Below are positions 24,270-31,019 of a stretch of 41,282 nucleotides of DNA, one piece after another. Made by a program: the position numbers and the translations under genes. The notes below the pieces were generated by a model that saw nothing but the letters and a program-made list of their open reading frames with translations, was not told where the DNA came from and did not search any database. Position 1 is the first letter of the stretch. Each line of letters starts with the position of its first letter. Source of the stretch: a virus; IMG/VR virus record IMGVR_UViG_3300010354_000196, positions 1 through 41,282 of that record, one strand, 5' to 3'.

Positions 24270-24348
24270 GGCTGGAGGTGAGCTGAAGGATGGAGAGGCC
24301 GAGGCAGATGCCGGCGAGGTAGGCGACGAGAAGGAAGGACGTGATCAC
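24244..24348 (-). CDS. Possible tiny single-TM protein (34 aa)
   Basis: From GTG 24348: MITSFLLVAYLAGICLGLSI, then LQLTSSHDRQDPHP. One hydrophobic helix fills the first 22 residues. It begins 4 nt after the stop of 24353-25237 and overlaps the next gene by 26 nt. No good ribosome site, so confidence is limited. Confidence 0.35.
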   Translation of the reverse strand: MITSFLLVAYLAGICLGLSILQLTSSHDRQDPHP

Positions 24349-24352
24349 GGGG

Positions 24353-25237
24353 CTAGAAGGGCCAGTCAGAGGGGTTTGGCGTGGGAGACACGGGGGCAGG
24401 GGGTTCAGGGGCCTTGCTGGGGCTGCTGGGGGCCTCTGCGGTGGGTTTGGGAATCGAAGGGAGTTGGGTCCCGACGATGGCCTCTAGGAGCCCGATTGGG
24501 TTGGGGTGGTCTTCGGCGATGGAATCGGCAGCGGTGAGCAGCTGATTGGCGAGGCCGTTGGGGAAAGCAGGGTCCTGGCGATAGCGGGCGGTGATCGCCT
24601 TGCGGATCGCGTCGGCCTGCGGCTTGAGGGGATCGAGCCCGCAGAGGCGCTCGATCGCTACGGCAACGGGATGGGGCAGCTCGGTGGAGCTGGCCGCAGG
24701 CTTGGCCGTGGCAGCGGTGCCGAGGATGGCGCCGATGGGCTGGAGGCGGTGATCACGCGAGGGGGCAGGGGATGCGAGGTGCTCGCGGATGGTGGCGATG
24801 AACCACGGGGGTTCTGAGGCTGTGTTGCTGCGGCGGTCAAGGCGTGCGGCGTTCATGGCTTTTGCCGTGGATGCCCAGAGTTCGCGGCGGCGACGGTGAA
24901 GGTCGGCCGTGATTTCCCTGGGGATCTCGGCACCGACGCGGCGATCGCCTTGCTCGGTGGTGACGATGCGAATGGAGCCGGAGTCTTGGCGGAATCCGCC
25001 CCGGCTGAGCTTCCCGTCTGCGTCCTGCTGGGGGTAGGAGGCAAGGCAGTGGCAGACGATGGCGCAGTCAGAGCCGCCGCGGAGCTTCCCGTCAAGGTTG
25101 CGGTCGTAGTCGGGTAGATGCTCTGACAGCAGGCCATCGCCGTTGGTGGCGATGCCGGTGTCGTAGCAGGCAAAGCACTCGGGAGAGGGTGCGGTGAAGG
25201 TGAGAGCGCGGTCTGTGGCAGATCGCTTGTAGGTCAC
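24353..25237 (-). CDS. Cys-motif protein following the replication initiator (294 aa)
   Basis: Starts at GTG 25237, 3 nt after the initiator's stop. Residues about 16-70 hold CFACYDTG and, later, CAIVCHCLASYP, a likely metal-binding set (C-x2-C ... C-x3-C-H-C). The middle is basic (LHRRRRELWASTAKAMNAAR). The C-terminus is Pro/Ser-rich and ends NPSDWPF, resembling the -PF tip with which SSB proteins recruit partners; the SSB here ends DDSFPPF. Position suggests a helicase loader or primosome adaptor as with lambda P, but that is inference without sequence support. Confidence 0.6.
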   Translation of the reverse strand: MTYKRSATDRALTFTAPSPECFACYDTGIATNGDGLLSEHLPDYDRNLDGKLRGGSDCAIVCHCLASYPQQDADGKLSRGGFRQDSGSIRIVTTEQGDRRVGAEIPREITADLHRRRRELWASTAKAMNAARLDRRSNTASEPPWFIATIREHLASPAPSRDHRLQPIGAILGTAATAKPAASSTELPHPVAVAIERLCGLDPLKPQADAIRKAITARYRQDPAFPNGLANQLLTAADSIAEDHPNPIGLLEAIVGTQLPSIPKPTAEAPSSPSKAPEPPAPVSPTPNPSDWPF

Positions 25238-25240
25238 GGC

Positions 25241-26236
25241 TCAGACCCCCGCTGCTTCGCGTTGGCGCTGGAGTTCGCCAAGGGTGAGGCCGGTGTTGGG
25301 GTCAACCGCATGGGGGCTGACGCAGATGCCTTTGACCGGGAGGGGAGGGCCAGGGTTGGGGTCAGGCCGGCGGTTGCCGACGTACTGCGGGCGAGGCTCA
25401 AACACGTCGCCCCAGCCGTTGGTGATGGAGGATTCCAGGGCCTGCCGCTGGGATCGGTGGTCCCATGTGCGGAGCTTGTTGCAGATGCGCTGAAAGACGG
25501 GGCCAGAGCGGACGCCTTTCTTGACGGTCCAGAACTCGGCCAGGAGAGCGGCGCAGTGCTCAAGGTCTGCCGGCACGACGCCAGCGGGCAAGACCTTCGC
25601 GGAGAGGGGGTCACGGGCTTTGGTGGTGGGGGTGCGTGACTCCTTGGGCTTGGAAGCCGCAGGAGCTGTTTGCACAGTAGCTCGGCCGTGGCCGTTTGCC
25701 CCGGTTTCCAGCTCCGGTTGCTCGGCCCAAAGCGGCGCCGCAGGCGCTGCGCCTTCTATTGGTTTTCTTGATCTACTTGTATTGATCTTGTTCTGTTGAT
25801 CTTCTTTATGGGCATCTCCTGCCCTACCCCCGTGCAGCTGCTGCCCTACCCCTAGGGCATCTCGTGCCCCACCCCCTAGGGCATCTCCTGCCCTATGGGC
25901 ATCTCCTGCCCTACCCCCAGCAGGCGGCTGGTCGTTCCAGATCCGCAGCTGATACAGGTTGCAGTCGCGGGCTCCGGCTTCCTTGAGGCGGTGGACGCGG
26001 ACCAGCCAGCCCTTACGTTCCATGTCAGCCAGCACCTTTTGCACGGTGCGACGGCTGAGGGAGGCTTCCTCGGCCAGGCGGGACAGGCTGGGGCGGATCT
26101 CGGGGTAGTGACTCTGCAGCACCCAGAGCACTGCGATTTCCAATGCGGTGGCCTGCCCGCGCAGCCAGTTGGGCAAAGGGGTAAAGGACGGCCGCTGGCC
26201 TTCGAAGGCCGCACCGTCGCCGTTGCTTGGGATCAT
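25241..26236 (-). CDS. Replication initiator-like winged-helix protein (lambda O type layout, 331 aa)
   Basis: Residues about 18-100 form a winged helix: FTPLPNWLRGQATALEIAVL, then SLSRLAEEASLSRRTVQKVL and DMERKGWLVRVHRLKEAG. Residues about 105-145 (RAGDAH/RAGDAL/ARDAL) are encoded by an iteron-like DNA repeat. Residues 145-160 come from an AT-rich tract. The C-terminal 170 residues are a separate domain (EHCAALLAEFWTVKKG, VFQRICNKLRTWDH). DNA-binding N-terminus, internal iterons, AT-rich tract, then C-terminal domain is the layout of lambda O and its origin. It is the first leftward gene of the divergent control region, with GCAAGCTAG 4 nt before ATG. Confidence 0.75.
   Translation of the reverse strand: MIPSNGDGAAFEGQRPSFTPLPNWLRGQATALEIAVLWVLQSHYPEIRPSLSRLAEEASLSRRTVQKVLADMERKGWLVRVHRLKEAGARDCNLYQLRIWNDQPPAGGRAGDAHRAGDALGGGARDALGVGQQLHGGRAGDAHKEDQQNKINTSRSRKPIEGAAPAAPLWAEQPELETGANGHGRATVQTAPAASKPKESRTPTTKARDPLSAKVLPAGVVPADLEHCAALLAEFWTVKKGVRSGPVFQRICNKLRTWDHRSQRQALESSITNGWGDVFEPRPQYVGNRRPDPNPGPPLPVKGICVSPHAVDPNTGLTLGELQRQREAAGV
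25754..25809. other. AT-rich tract, candidate DNA unwinding element
   Basis: This 56-bp stretch is T-rich on the plus strand and clearly AT-richer than its GC-rich surroundings. It contains TTGATC three times (spaced about 17 bp). It borders the iterons on their downstream side relative to the initiator gene, as in the lambda origin. One strand is strongly pyrimidine-biased. Confidence 0.6.
25809..25918. repeat. Five iteron-like repeats inside the initiator gene (candidate origin)
   Basis: Units begin at 25810, 25832, 25855, 25879 and 25897 (spacing 22, 23, 24, 18 bp). The core is GGGCATCTCCTGCCCTA, usually followed by CCCCC. Four units have dyad symmetry; the unit at 25877-25895 reads TAGGGCATCTCCTGCCCTA with perfect 7-bp arms. 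The unit at 25832 is degenerate (three differences) and lies in a shifted reading frame, so the DNA rather than the peptide looks conserved. Confidence 0.7.
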
Positions 26237-26462
26237 GGGCTAGCTTGCTTTCGGTAGCTCAGCACCCAGCCCGGCAGGTAGAAGCGCCGGGCTTTTTTCT
26301 TGGGTGCCGTGGGCACCTTGGCACAGGACGGGGCCGTCTGCTGTGCATTTGGGAACCGAAGGGGCTAAGATCCTTTTAGCGGATCAAGGAGGGCAGCCAC
26401 CCTCCCCGCCCTGGCCTTGACCAGCCCCCTTCAGTGCCGGCCTCAGTTGCCGGTATTCTCTC
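26237..26462. promoter_or_regulatory. Divergent control region between the initiator and the ParB-like gene
   Basis: This 226-bp gap holds, left to right, motif A (GCAAGCTAG on the minus strand, 26241-26249), a plus-strand terminator hairpin (26269-26299), motif B (26348-26362), an inverted repeat CTAAGATCC/TTTTAG near 26366-26380, and a GGAGGG-CAGCCA-CCCTCC hairpin near 26387-26404. The region must contain promoters for both arms. I cannot assign -35/-10 boxes with confidence. Confidence 0.55.
26269..26299 (+). terminator. Rho-independent terminator facing right, upstream of the initiator gene
   Basis: AGCCCGGC, a 10-nt loop and GCCGGGCT form a perfect 8-bp stem followed by TTTTT. No plus-strand gene lies upstream, so it can only end a transcript running antisense to the 5' part of the initiator gene or starting locally. 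Confidence 0.7.
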
Positions 26463-27320
26463 ATGAATAAGCGTCCCTGCTTTCAGCTGCAGCATCTGCG
26501 CGAGTGCATGGCGTCAGAAACACGCCAGAACTTTACGGATCAGGTAGTCACGCCAGAGCTGGCAGCTATCTGGGTTGAGCAATACAACACCAGGAACCGT
26601 TCCCTGAAGCCCAGTCAGATACTGCGGTATGCCAACGACATGAAAGCCGGCCGCTGGACCGTTGGCAGCCGCATCATCTTCTACAAGGACGGAATCCTGT
26701 GCGACGGGCAGAACCGTCTAGCCGCTGTTGCGTTGGCCAATCAGCCATTGATGTTTGACGTGATGGTGGGCGCTACCCAGGAGGAAGGCGCCAACATCGA
26801 CACCGGAAGCAAGAGGTCAACGACGGACGCGCTGAAAATAAGCGGTGCGGTCGATTGGGTCAGCAATAACAAGTGCGTTGCCATGATCAACTGGATCGCC
26901 AAAAACGGCCCAAGCAACATCCGCAGCACCAGCCACTACGATGTGGTGGCCTTTGCTTTGGCCAATGAGCAGTGGCTGCGTCCCATCGCTCACCTGTATG
27001 CCACGTCCACAACCAGGAAGCAGCTCAGCACCGCAGCCTTTTACGCGCAGCTGGCCGTGGCGCACAGGCACGGGGAGCCATTGGATGAGCTGCTTGACTT
27101 CAACCACAGATTTATCACAGGCGAAAACTACGAGCGGAGCAAGAACGCAGTCATCAAGCTCCGTGAGCTGTGCCTTACCGAGCCTTCGTGCTGGTCGTCA
27201 AGTCAGACCATTGAGACTGCCATGCGCACACAGCGATGCATCAAGGCTTTTGTGGAGGGCCAGCACCTAGAAAAGCTATACGCCCCCTCGAAGTGGATTT
27301 ACGAAATCCCCACTTTCTGA
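26463..27320 (+). CDS. ParB-like phage protein (285 aa)
   Basis: The core at residues about 25-115 reads TPELAAIWVEQYNTRNRSLK, then PSQILRYANDMKAGRW, DGILCDGQNRLAAVALANQP and IDTGSKRSTTDALK. This is the ParB-N-like phage family (R-Y-x-x-D-M-x-x-G-x-W ... D-G-Q-x-R-L-A-A ... D-T-G). Proteins of this type occur widely in actinobacterial and other phages with unknown function; a nucleotide- or DNA-binding fold is assumed. First rightward gene after the divergent region. An in-frame ATG at codon 16 (MASETRQN) is an alternative start. Confidence 0.7.
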   Translation: MNKRPCFQLQHLRECMASETRQNFTDQVVTPELAAIWVEQYNTRNRSLKPSQILRYANDMKAGRWTVGSRIIFYKDGILCDGQNRLAAVALANQPLMFDVMVGATQEEGANIDTGSKRSTTDALKISGAVDWVSNNKCVAMINWIAKNGPSNIRSTSHYDVVAFALANEQWLRPIAHLYATSTTRKQLSTAAFYAQLAVAHRHGEPLDELLDFNHRFITGENYERSKNAVIKLRELCLTEPSCWSSSQTIETAMRTQRCIKAFVEGQHLEKLYAPSKWIYEIPTF

Positions 27321-27352
27321 CTGTGACACGCCAAACGATACGAGCTTTGCCC

Positions 27353-27511
27353 ATGACTGAACCAGCCAAGCGCCACCTCCTAGGCGTGACCATGCGCCCA
27401 GACCTTTACGAGGCCGCCAAGGCCGCCGCCGCCAAGCACGACATGCCCGTCACCGCTTGGGTTCGGCAGGTGGTAGTGGCCGAGCTTGATCGGCTTACCA
27501 AATCCCAGTAG
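27353..27511 (+). CDS. Small ribbon-helix-helix protein (52 aa)
   Basis: Start ATG 27353 (MTEPAKRHLLGVTMRPDLYE), then AAKAAAAKHDMPVTAWVRQV and VVAELDRL. This is the classic RHH/Arc-type layout of a short strand and two helices, expected to bind operators as a dimer. It is followed within 45 nt by a strong terminator, so it ends the ParB-like transcript. It is a candidate regulator of the divergent region. Confidence 0.65.
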   Translation: MTEPAKRHLLGVTMRPDLYEAAKAAAAKHDMPVTAWVRQVVVAELDRLTKSQ

Positions 27512-27555
27512 CCTCAGTTTTGCCCGGTTCCCTCGCCGGGTGGTGTCGGGAGACT

Positions 27556-27584
27556 GCCCGCCTTTGCAGAGGCGGGCTTTTCTT
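27556..27584 (+). terminator. Rho-independent terminator
   Basis: GCCCGCC, an 8-nt loop and GGCGGGC form a 7-bp stem followed by TTTTCTT. It closes the two-gene unit 26463-27511. Confidence 0.85.
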
Positions 27585-27674
27585 GGGTAGTTCCCGAACC
27601 TTGCACTACCCCATCGGGGTTAGGCAATGCGATGTAAGGTGCCTGTAGCTGACCCTTCAGCCCGCACCCCCACC
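27585..27674 (+). promoter_or_regulatory. Leader/promoter region of the putative regulator gene
   Basis: Between the terminator and ATG 27675 lie TTCCCGAACC (weak motif B), GGGGTTAGGCAATGCGATGTAAGGT (longest continuous promoter-like stretch, 27615-27639; a TGTAAGGT -10-like element is possible) and a leader C copy CGCACCCCCACC ending at the ATG. A new transcript must start here. Confidence 0.4.
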
Positions 27675-28427
27675 ATGGCCACCCCTTCCCAGAGCAAGCT
27701 GCTGCCCTCGCGCAGACGGGAGCGGGGGATTGCCCATGCGGCCAGCACCATCAACTACTGGCTGGGACGCTCCGAAATGTCGGCCGAGATCCTATCTGCC
27801 ATCAGCAGCTGGGGCCTCGGGGAAAAAAGCGGCCTGATCAGCAGCAACATCAGCCACCTGCGTAACGCAAGGGTCAGCCGCCTCAACCTCACCGTGTTGG
27901 AAGGCCTGAGCGCCGCGAACCTAGCCATCTGGCGCTGGCACACCCAAGGGCCGGAAGCCTCCCTGCAGGCCCTCGGTCCGCTGTCCACCTGGCAGGTGCG
28001 CCCCGAATGGCTGAACCGTGCCATCTGGCTGCATCACCCGGACGACACCACCGACCCGCTGCAGTTCGCAGACTGGGCCGAGCTGTTCGCCGGGATCCTC
28101 ACGCTGGATTACGTGGGGGTGAGCCTGAGCCCTGCTGAGGATCTGAGCCCTGAGCTTGCAGCCCTGCTCAATCAGCTCACCGTGAGTGCCGGCACCATCC
28201 GTGATGCCATGGCCGCCCTGGAACGTGCCTATCCCGTCACCGACCGTGACCGGCTCAATCTGCTGCTTGACGTGGTGACGGGCCGGCGTAACTACACCCG
28301 TGACGAGCTGGAGACGGAGCTGGCATCGCTGGCGATCACGGTCAGCCGCCTGCGAGGGGAAGAGGATGGGAGCCTGAGCCCAGAGGGGCTTCATGCGTTG
28401 CTGTCCACCGGCCGGAAACGGACCTAG
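27675..28427 (+). CDS. Putative DNA-binding regulator (250 aa)
   Basis: Start ATG 27675 (MATPSQSKLLPSRRRERGIA), chosen because it directly follows leader C. Residues about 25-85 (MSAEILSAISSWGLGE, SGLISSNISHLRNARVSRLN) look like a helix-turn-helix with a basic recognition helix. The rest is helical and acidic (LAALLNQLTVSAGTIRDAMA). It has its own promoter region behind a strong terminator, and a convergent gene overlaps its 3' end. A lysogeny repressor is possible but I cannot assign a family. Confidence 0.5.
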   Translation: MATPSQSKLLPSRRRERGIAHAASTINYWLGRSEMSAEILSAISSWGLGEKSGLISSNISHLRNARVSRLNLTVLEGLSAANLAIWRWHTQGPEASLQALGPLSTWQVRPEWLNRAIWLHHPDDTTDPLQFADWAELFAGILTLDYVGVSLSPAEDLSPELAALLNQLTVSAGTIRDAMAALERAYPVTDRDRLNLLLDVVTGRRNYTRDELETELASLAITVSRLRGEEDGSLSPEGLHALLSTGRKRT

Positions 28428-28560
28428 CGGCCCGCCAGACAAGGCCTCGGCCTGCCACGTGCAGCTCAGCCTCTGAGATCGTTTCCTGCTGCCGTAGGAG
28501 CTGCCACGCAGCGTCCAGGGCATCGATGGATGGAACCGTGATCACAAAGCCCTGAGCCAT
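28342..28560 (-). CDS. Hypothetical protein (72 aa), convergent overlap
   Basis: MAQGFVITVPSIDALDAAWQ, then LLRQQETISEAELHVAGRG. Mixed helix/strand with a natural-looking composition. Its 3' end overlaps the preceding plus gene by 86 nt. An 11-G tract and a GGCAAGCT motif-A-like sequence stand directly before its ATG. Function unknown. It could also be non-coding. Confidence 0.5.
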   Translation of the reverse strand: MAQGFVITVPSIDALDAAWQLLRQQETISEAELHVAGRGLVWRAARSVSGRWTATHEAPLGSGSHPLPLAGG

Positions 28561-28842
28561 AACACCTGCGCGCGGGGGGGGGGGAGCTTGCCACTGCGTT
28601 CTGGCAGAGGCCGGACGTTAAGTGGGTCTTAAGGAAAGCTGGCGAGTTTGGGAGCAAAACTTGCCGGTTTGCAAAACACGCATAACGCCGGGAACGGGCC
28701 TCCCAAAGCGCAGGGCACCTGTAGCACGGCTGCCAGCCTCCCGGCAGTGCTGCGTGAGACTGTTCCCCTGCCTCCCAAACCGCAGGGGTTGCGGTAGGAT
28801 GCAGCAGTGCCCCAGGGCACCCGCACCACCACCGCAGAAATC
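28561..28842. promoter_or_regulatory. Divergent control region with clustered motif B sites
   Basis: This gap holds an 11-G run (28574-28584), a GCAAAAC direct repeat (near 28653 and 28672), motif B on the minus strand near 28645 (GCTCCCAAACTC) and on the plus strand at 28696-28708 and 28769-28783. It also has a hairpin AGCACGGCTGCC/GGCAGTGCT near 28714-28752, and GGGGTTGCGGTAGGAT ahead of a leader C copy. The spacing of three motif B copies recalls an operator region. Confidence 0.5.
28574..28584. repeat. Poly-G tract, 11 bp
   Basis: An uninterrupted run of 11 G (11 C in the sense of the minus-strand gene) ends 14 nt upstream of the ATG at 28560. It is the longest homopolymer I noticed. Such tracts slip in replication and can switch expression, but they are also error-prone in sequencing. 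Confidence 0.8.
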
Positions 28843-29637
28843 ATGGCCACCACGCGCAGGGCTCCTGCAGACACGGAGCCCGCAGCCGACAGCCTCGGCT
28901 TCCCAAACCTGGCAGGCGTCATCACGACCGATGACGTCAGCACCAAGGGCACCGGCTCCTACCAAGCCGACTACATCAACTGGTGCCGCGTTGCCCACCT
29001 GCTCCACGTCCATGCCCCCGGCTGGCAGTTCCACCTGCGGCCCACCGCAGAGGGCCACCACGTCTGGGCGGCTCCCAACGGCACCGGTTACGTCGTCGGC
29101 TATTTCACCGGCCCTGATGCCCAGGTGACGCCTGACTTTCCCCAAGCAGTCATGGACAACCGCAATGCTCCGGTGCCCATGGATCGGATCAGCGCCCGTG
29201 ACCTGACCGACTCTCACCGCCGCTGCCTCTGCACGGCCGCCGCAGCCACGTTCGGCCTGGCATGGCAGCTCTGGGCACGGGAGGAGATCGAGAACCCCCA
29301 CCGGGACACGCCTGCGCCGGCATCTCCTGCCCGCACGCCTGACCCGGCCAAGGTGCTGCAGAGCGTGGAGGCTGCCATCACCCGCAGCGACCTCACCCCA
29401 TTCGGCATCCGCACCGTTTGCCACCTGTTCAGCGGTGGCACCACCCAGGCCCTGCGCCAAGTGCCTCAGGAGCAGCTGGAGAAGATCCCCACATGGATCA
29501 CACGCCCGGACAACGTGGCTGCCTTCAACAGCGGCACCAACCCGCGCACGGGTGAGGTGGTGCTGGTGCCTGAGCCCTCGGACCTTGAGGATCCCGAAGA
29601 TCAAAGCCTGCTCAGCCTCGCGGGGGCAGCGGCATGA
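28843..29637 (+). CDS. Single-strand annealing protein, DUF1071/Sak3-like (264 aa)
   Basis: Start ATG 28843 (MATTRRAPADTEPAADSLG), favoured over GTG 28807 because leader C lies between. The core YINWCRVAHLLHVHAPGWQF, GTGYVVGYFTGPDAQV, VMDNRNAPVPMDRISARDLT and RRCLCTAAAATFGLAWQLWA matches the DUF1071 (Sak-type, Rad52-superfamily) recombinase. These proteins anneal ssDNA in phage recombination and replication. The C-terminal 90 residues are a separate segment. Its stop overlaps the helicase start as ATGA. The SSB gene downstream is its expected partner. Confidence 0.75.
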   Translation: MATTRRAPADTEPAADSLGFPNLAGVITTDDVSTKGTGSYQADYINWCRVAHLLHVHAPGWQFHLRPTAEGHHVWAAPNGTGYVVGYFTGPDAQVTPDFPQAVMDNRNAPVPMDRISARDLTDSHRRCLCTAAAATFGLAWQLWAREEIENPHRDTPAPASPARTPDPAKVLQSVEAAITRSDLTPFGIRTVCHLFSGGTTQALRQVPQEQLEKIPTWITRPDNVAAFNSGTNPRTGEVVLVPEPSDLEDPEDQSLLSLAGAAA

Positions 29638-31019
29638 GCTTTGACGTTGCCACCTACAGGCAGTTCATCGCATCCAAAGGCGTTGCAGCCGGTCGCCATG
29701 GCTTCCAGGTGCACGGCAGCTGGGACACTCTCTTTGAGCACCAGCGCGAAACACTCCGCTTCGCCTGCGAAAAGGGCCGCTCAGCTGCCTTCCTAGACAC
29801 CGGCCTCGGCAAGTCCCGCATTGAGGCAGCAGCAGCAGAGGAGTTCAGGATTGCCAGCGGCAAGCCCACTCTGATCCTGACCCCGCTGGCGGTCGCCAGG
29901 CAGATGCAGCGCGAGTGCGAGAGCGTCGGGGTTGAGGCCCGGGTGATCCGCGAGGATTCTGAGGCGTGGTCTGGCGTAAACATCGCCAATTACGAACGTG
30001 TCCCGAAGCTCGATCTGTCCCGCTTTGGAGGGGTCGTGCTCGACGAGAGCAGCATCCTCAAGAGTTTCACCGGTCCGACGAAGCGGATGCTGTGCGAGGC
30101 ATTCGGCGCCACGCCCTACCGCCTGGCAGCTACTGCCACGCCGGCACCCAACGATCACATGGAGATCGGCCAGCACTCCGAGTTCCTTGGCGTCATGCCC
30201 GGGCCGGAGATGCTGTCCCGCTGGTTCATCTCGGACCAGTCCACCATGGGCGGCTACCGGCTGAAAGGCCATGCCCGTGCTGACTTCTGGCGGTGGGTGG
30301 CCTCATGGTCTCGGGCCGCAACGCTGCCCTCTGACCTAGGCGGTGACGACGACGGCTTTGTGCTGCCGCCGCTGAACTATCACATCCACACGGTCGCAGC
30401 CGACATCACGACGGACGTGCCAGAGGGGATGCTGTTCAGGATCCCCGATGGCAGTGCTACCACCATTCACCGCGAGAAGCGCCTCACACTTGAGCAGCGC
30501 GTCGCCACCGCTGCCGAGATTGCCAACTCCACCGATGGCGCTGTGATCGTCTGGTGTGAAACCAACGACGAAAGCGCCGCCCTGGCCGCTGCGATCCCGG
30601 ACGCGATTGAGGTGCATGGATCGATGAGCGTTGACGCCAAGATCGACGCCCTGGATTCCTTCACCTTCGGCCGCTCTCGCGTGATCGTGAGCAAGCCAAA
30701 GTTGGCAGGACTTGGCCTGAACTGGCAGCACGCGCAGGCGGTAGTGTTCGCTTCGGTGTCCCACTCCTACGAACAGCACTACCAAGCGGTTCGGCGTGCC
30801 TGGCGATTTGGCCAGACCAATCCTGTTGACTGCCACGTCGTCATCAGCGACACCGAATCCCCGATCTGGGCCAACGTCCAACGGAAAGCGACAGATCATG
30901 CCCGGATGAAGCGAGCCATGGCACAGGCCATGAAGGCTGGGCAGACAGATGCCGTACTTCGACGCTCCTACAACCGCGCACCAAAGGTTGAACTTCCCCG
31001 ATTCCTGCAGCCAATATGA
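29634..31019 (+). CDS. SNF2-like DEAD/DEAH-type helicase (461 aa)
   Basis: Walker A FLDTGLGKSRIEAAAAEEF near residue 62, motif Ia-like TLILTPLAVARQMQ, Walker B VVLDESSILKSFTG near residue 140 (DES rather than DEAH), and motif III LAATATPAPND. C-terminal motifs V/VI are LGLNWQHAQAVVFASV and YQAVRRAWRFGQTNPVDCH, with the Q-x-x-R-R-x-x-R-x-G-Q arginine-finger pattern of SNF2 enzymes. A phage DNA-remodelling or replication helicase. It couples to genes on both sides by ATGA overlaps. Confidence 0.85.
   Translation: MSFDVATYRQFIASKGVAAGRHGFQVHGSWDTLFEHQRETLRFACEKGRSAAFLDTGLGKSRIEAAAAEEFRIASGKPTLILTPLAVARQMQRECESVGVEARVIREDSEAWSGVNIANYERVPKLDLSRFGGVVLDESSILKSFTGPTKRMLCEAFGATPYRLAATATPAPNDHMEIGQHSEFLGVMPGPEMLSRWFISDQSTMGGYRLKGHARADFWRWVASWSRAATLPSDLGGDDDGFVLPPLNYHIHTVAADITTDVPEGMLFRIPDGSATTIHREKRLTLEQRVATAAEIANSTDGAVIVWCETNDESAALAAAIPDAIEVHGSMSVDAKIDALDSFTFGRSRVIVSKPKLAGLGLNWQHAQAVVFASVSHSYEQHYQAVRRAWRFGQTNPVDCHVVISDTESPIWANVQRKATDHARMKRAMAQAMKAGQTDAVLRRSYNRAPKVELPRFLQPI

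Noticed and set aside
25809-25918. CRISPR-like array
   Set aside because: Units are 17-22 bp with almost no spacers, lie inside a coding sequence and are palindromic, which fits iterons and not CRISPR.
26241-26300. tRNA-like words (TAGCTCAG and a GC stem) near 26255
   Set aside because: No acceptor stem, anticodon arm or T-arm can be laid out; the GC stem with T5 is a terminator.
28618-29604. 328-residue minus-strand frame over the Sak-type gene
   Set aside because: Composition is Gly/Arg/Val-biased as expected from an antisense shadow; the plus-strand frame matches DUF1071.
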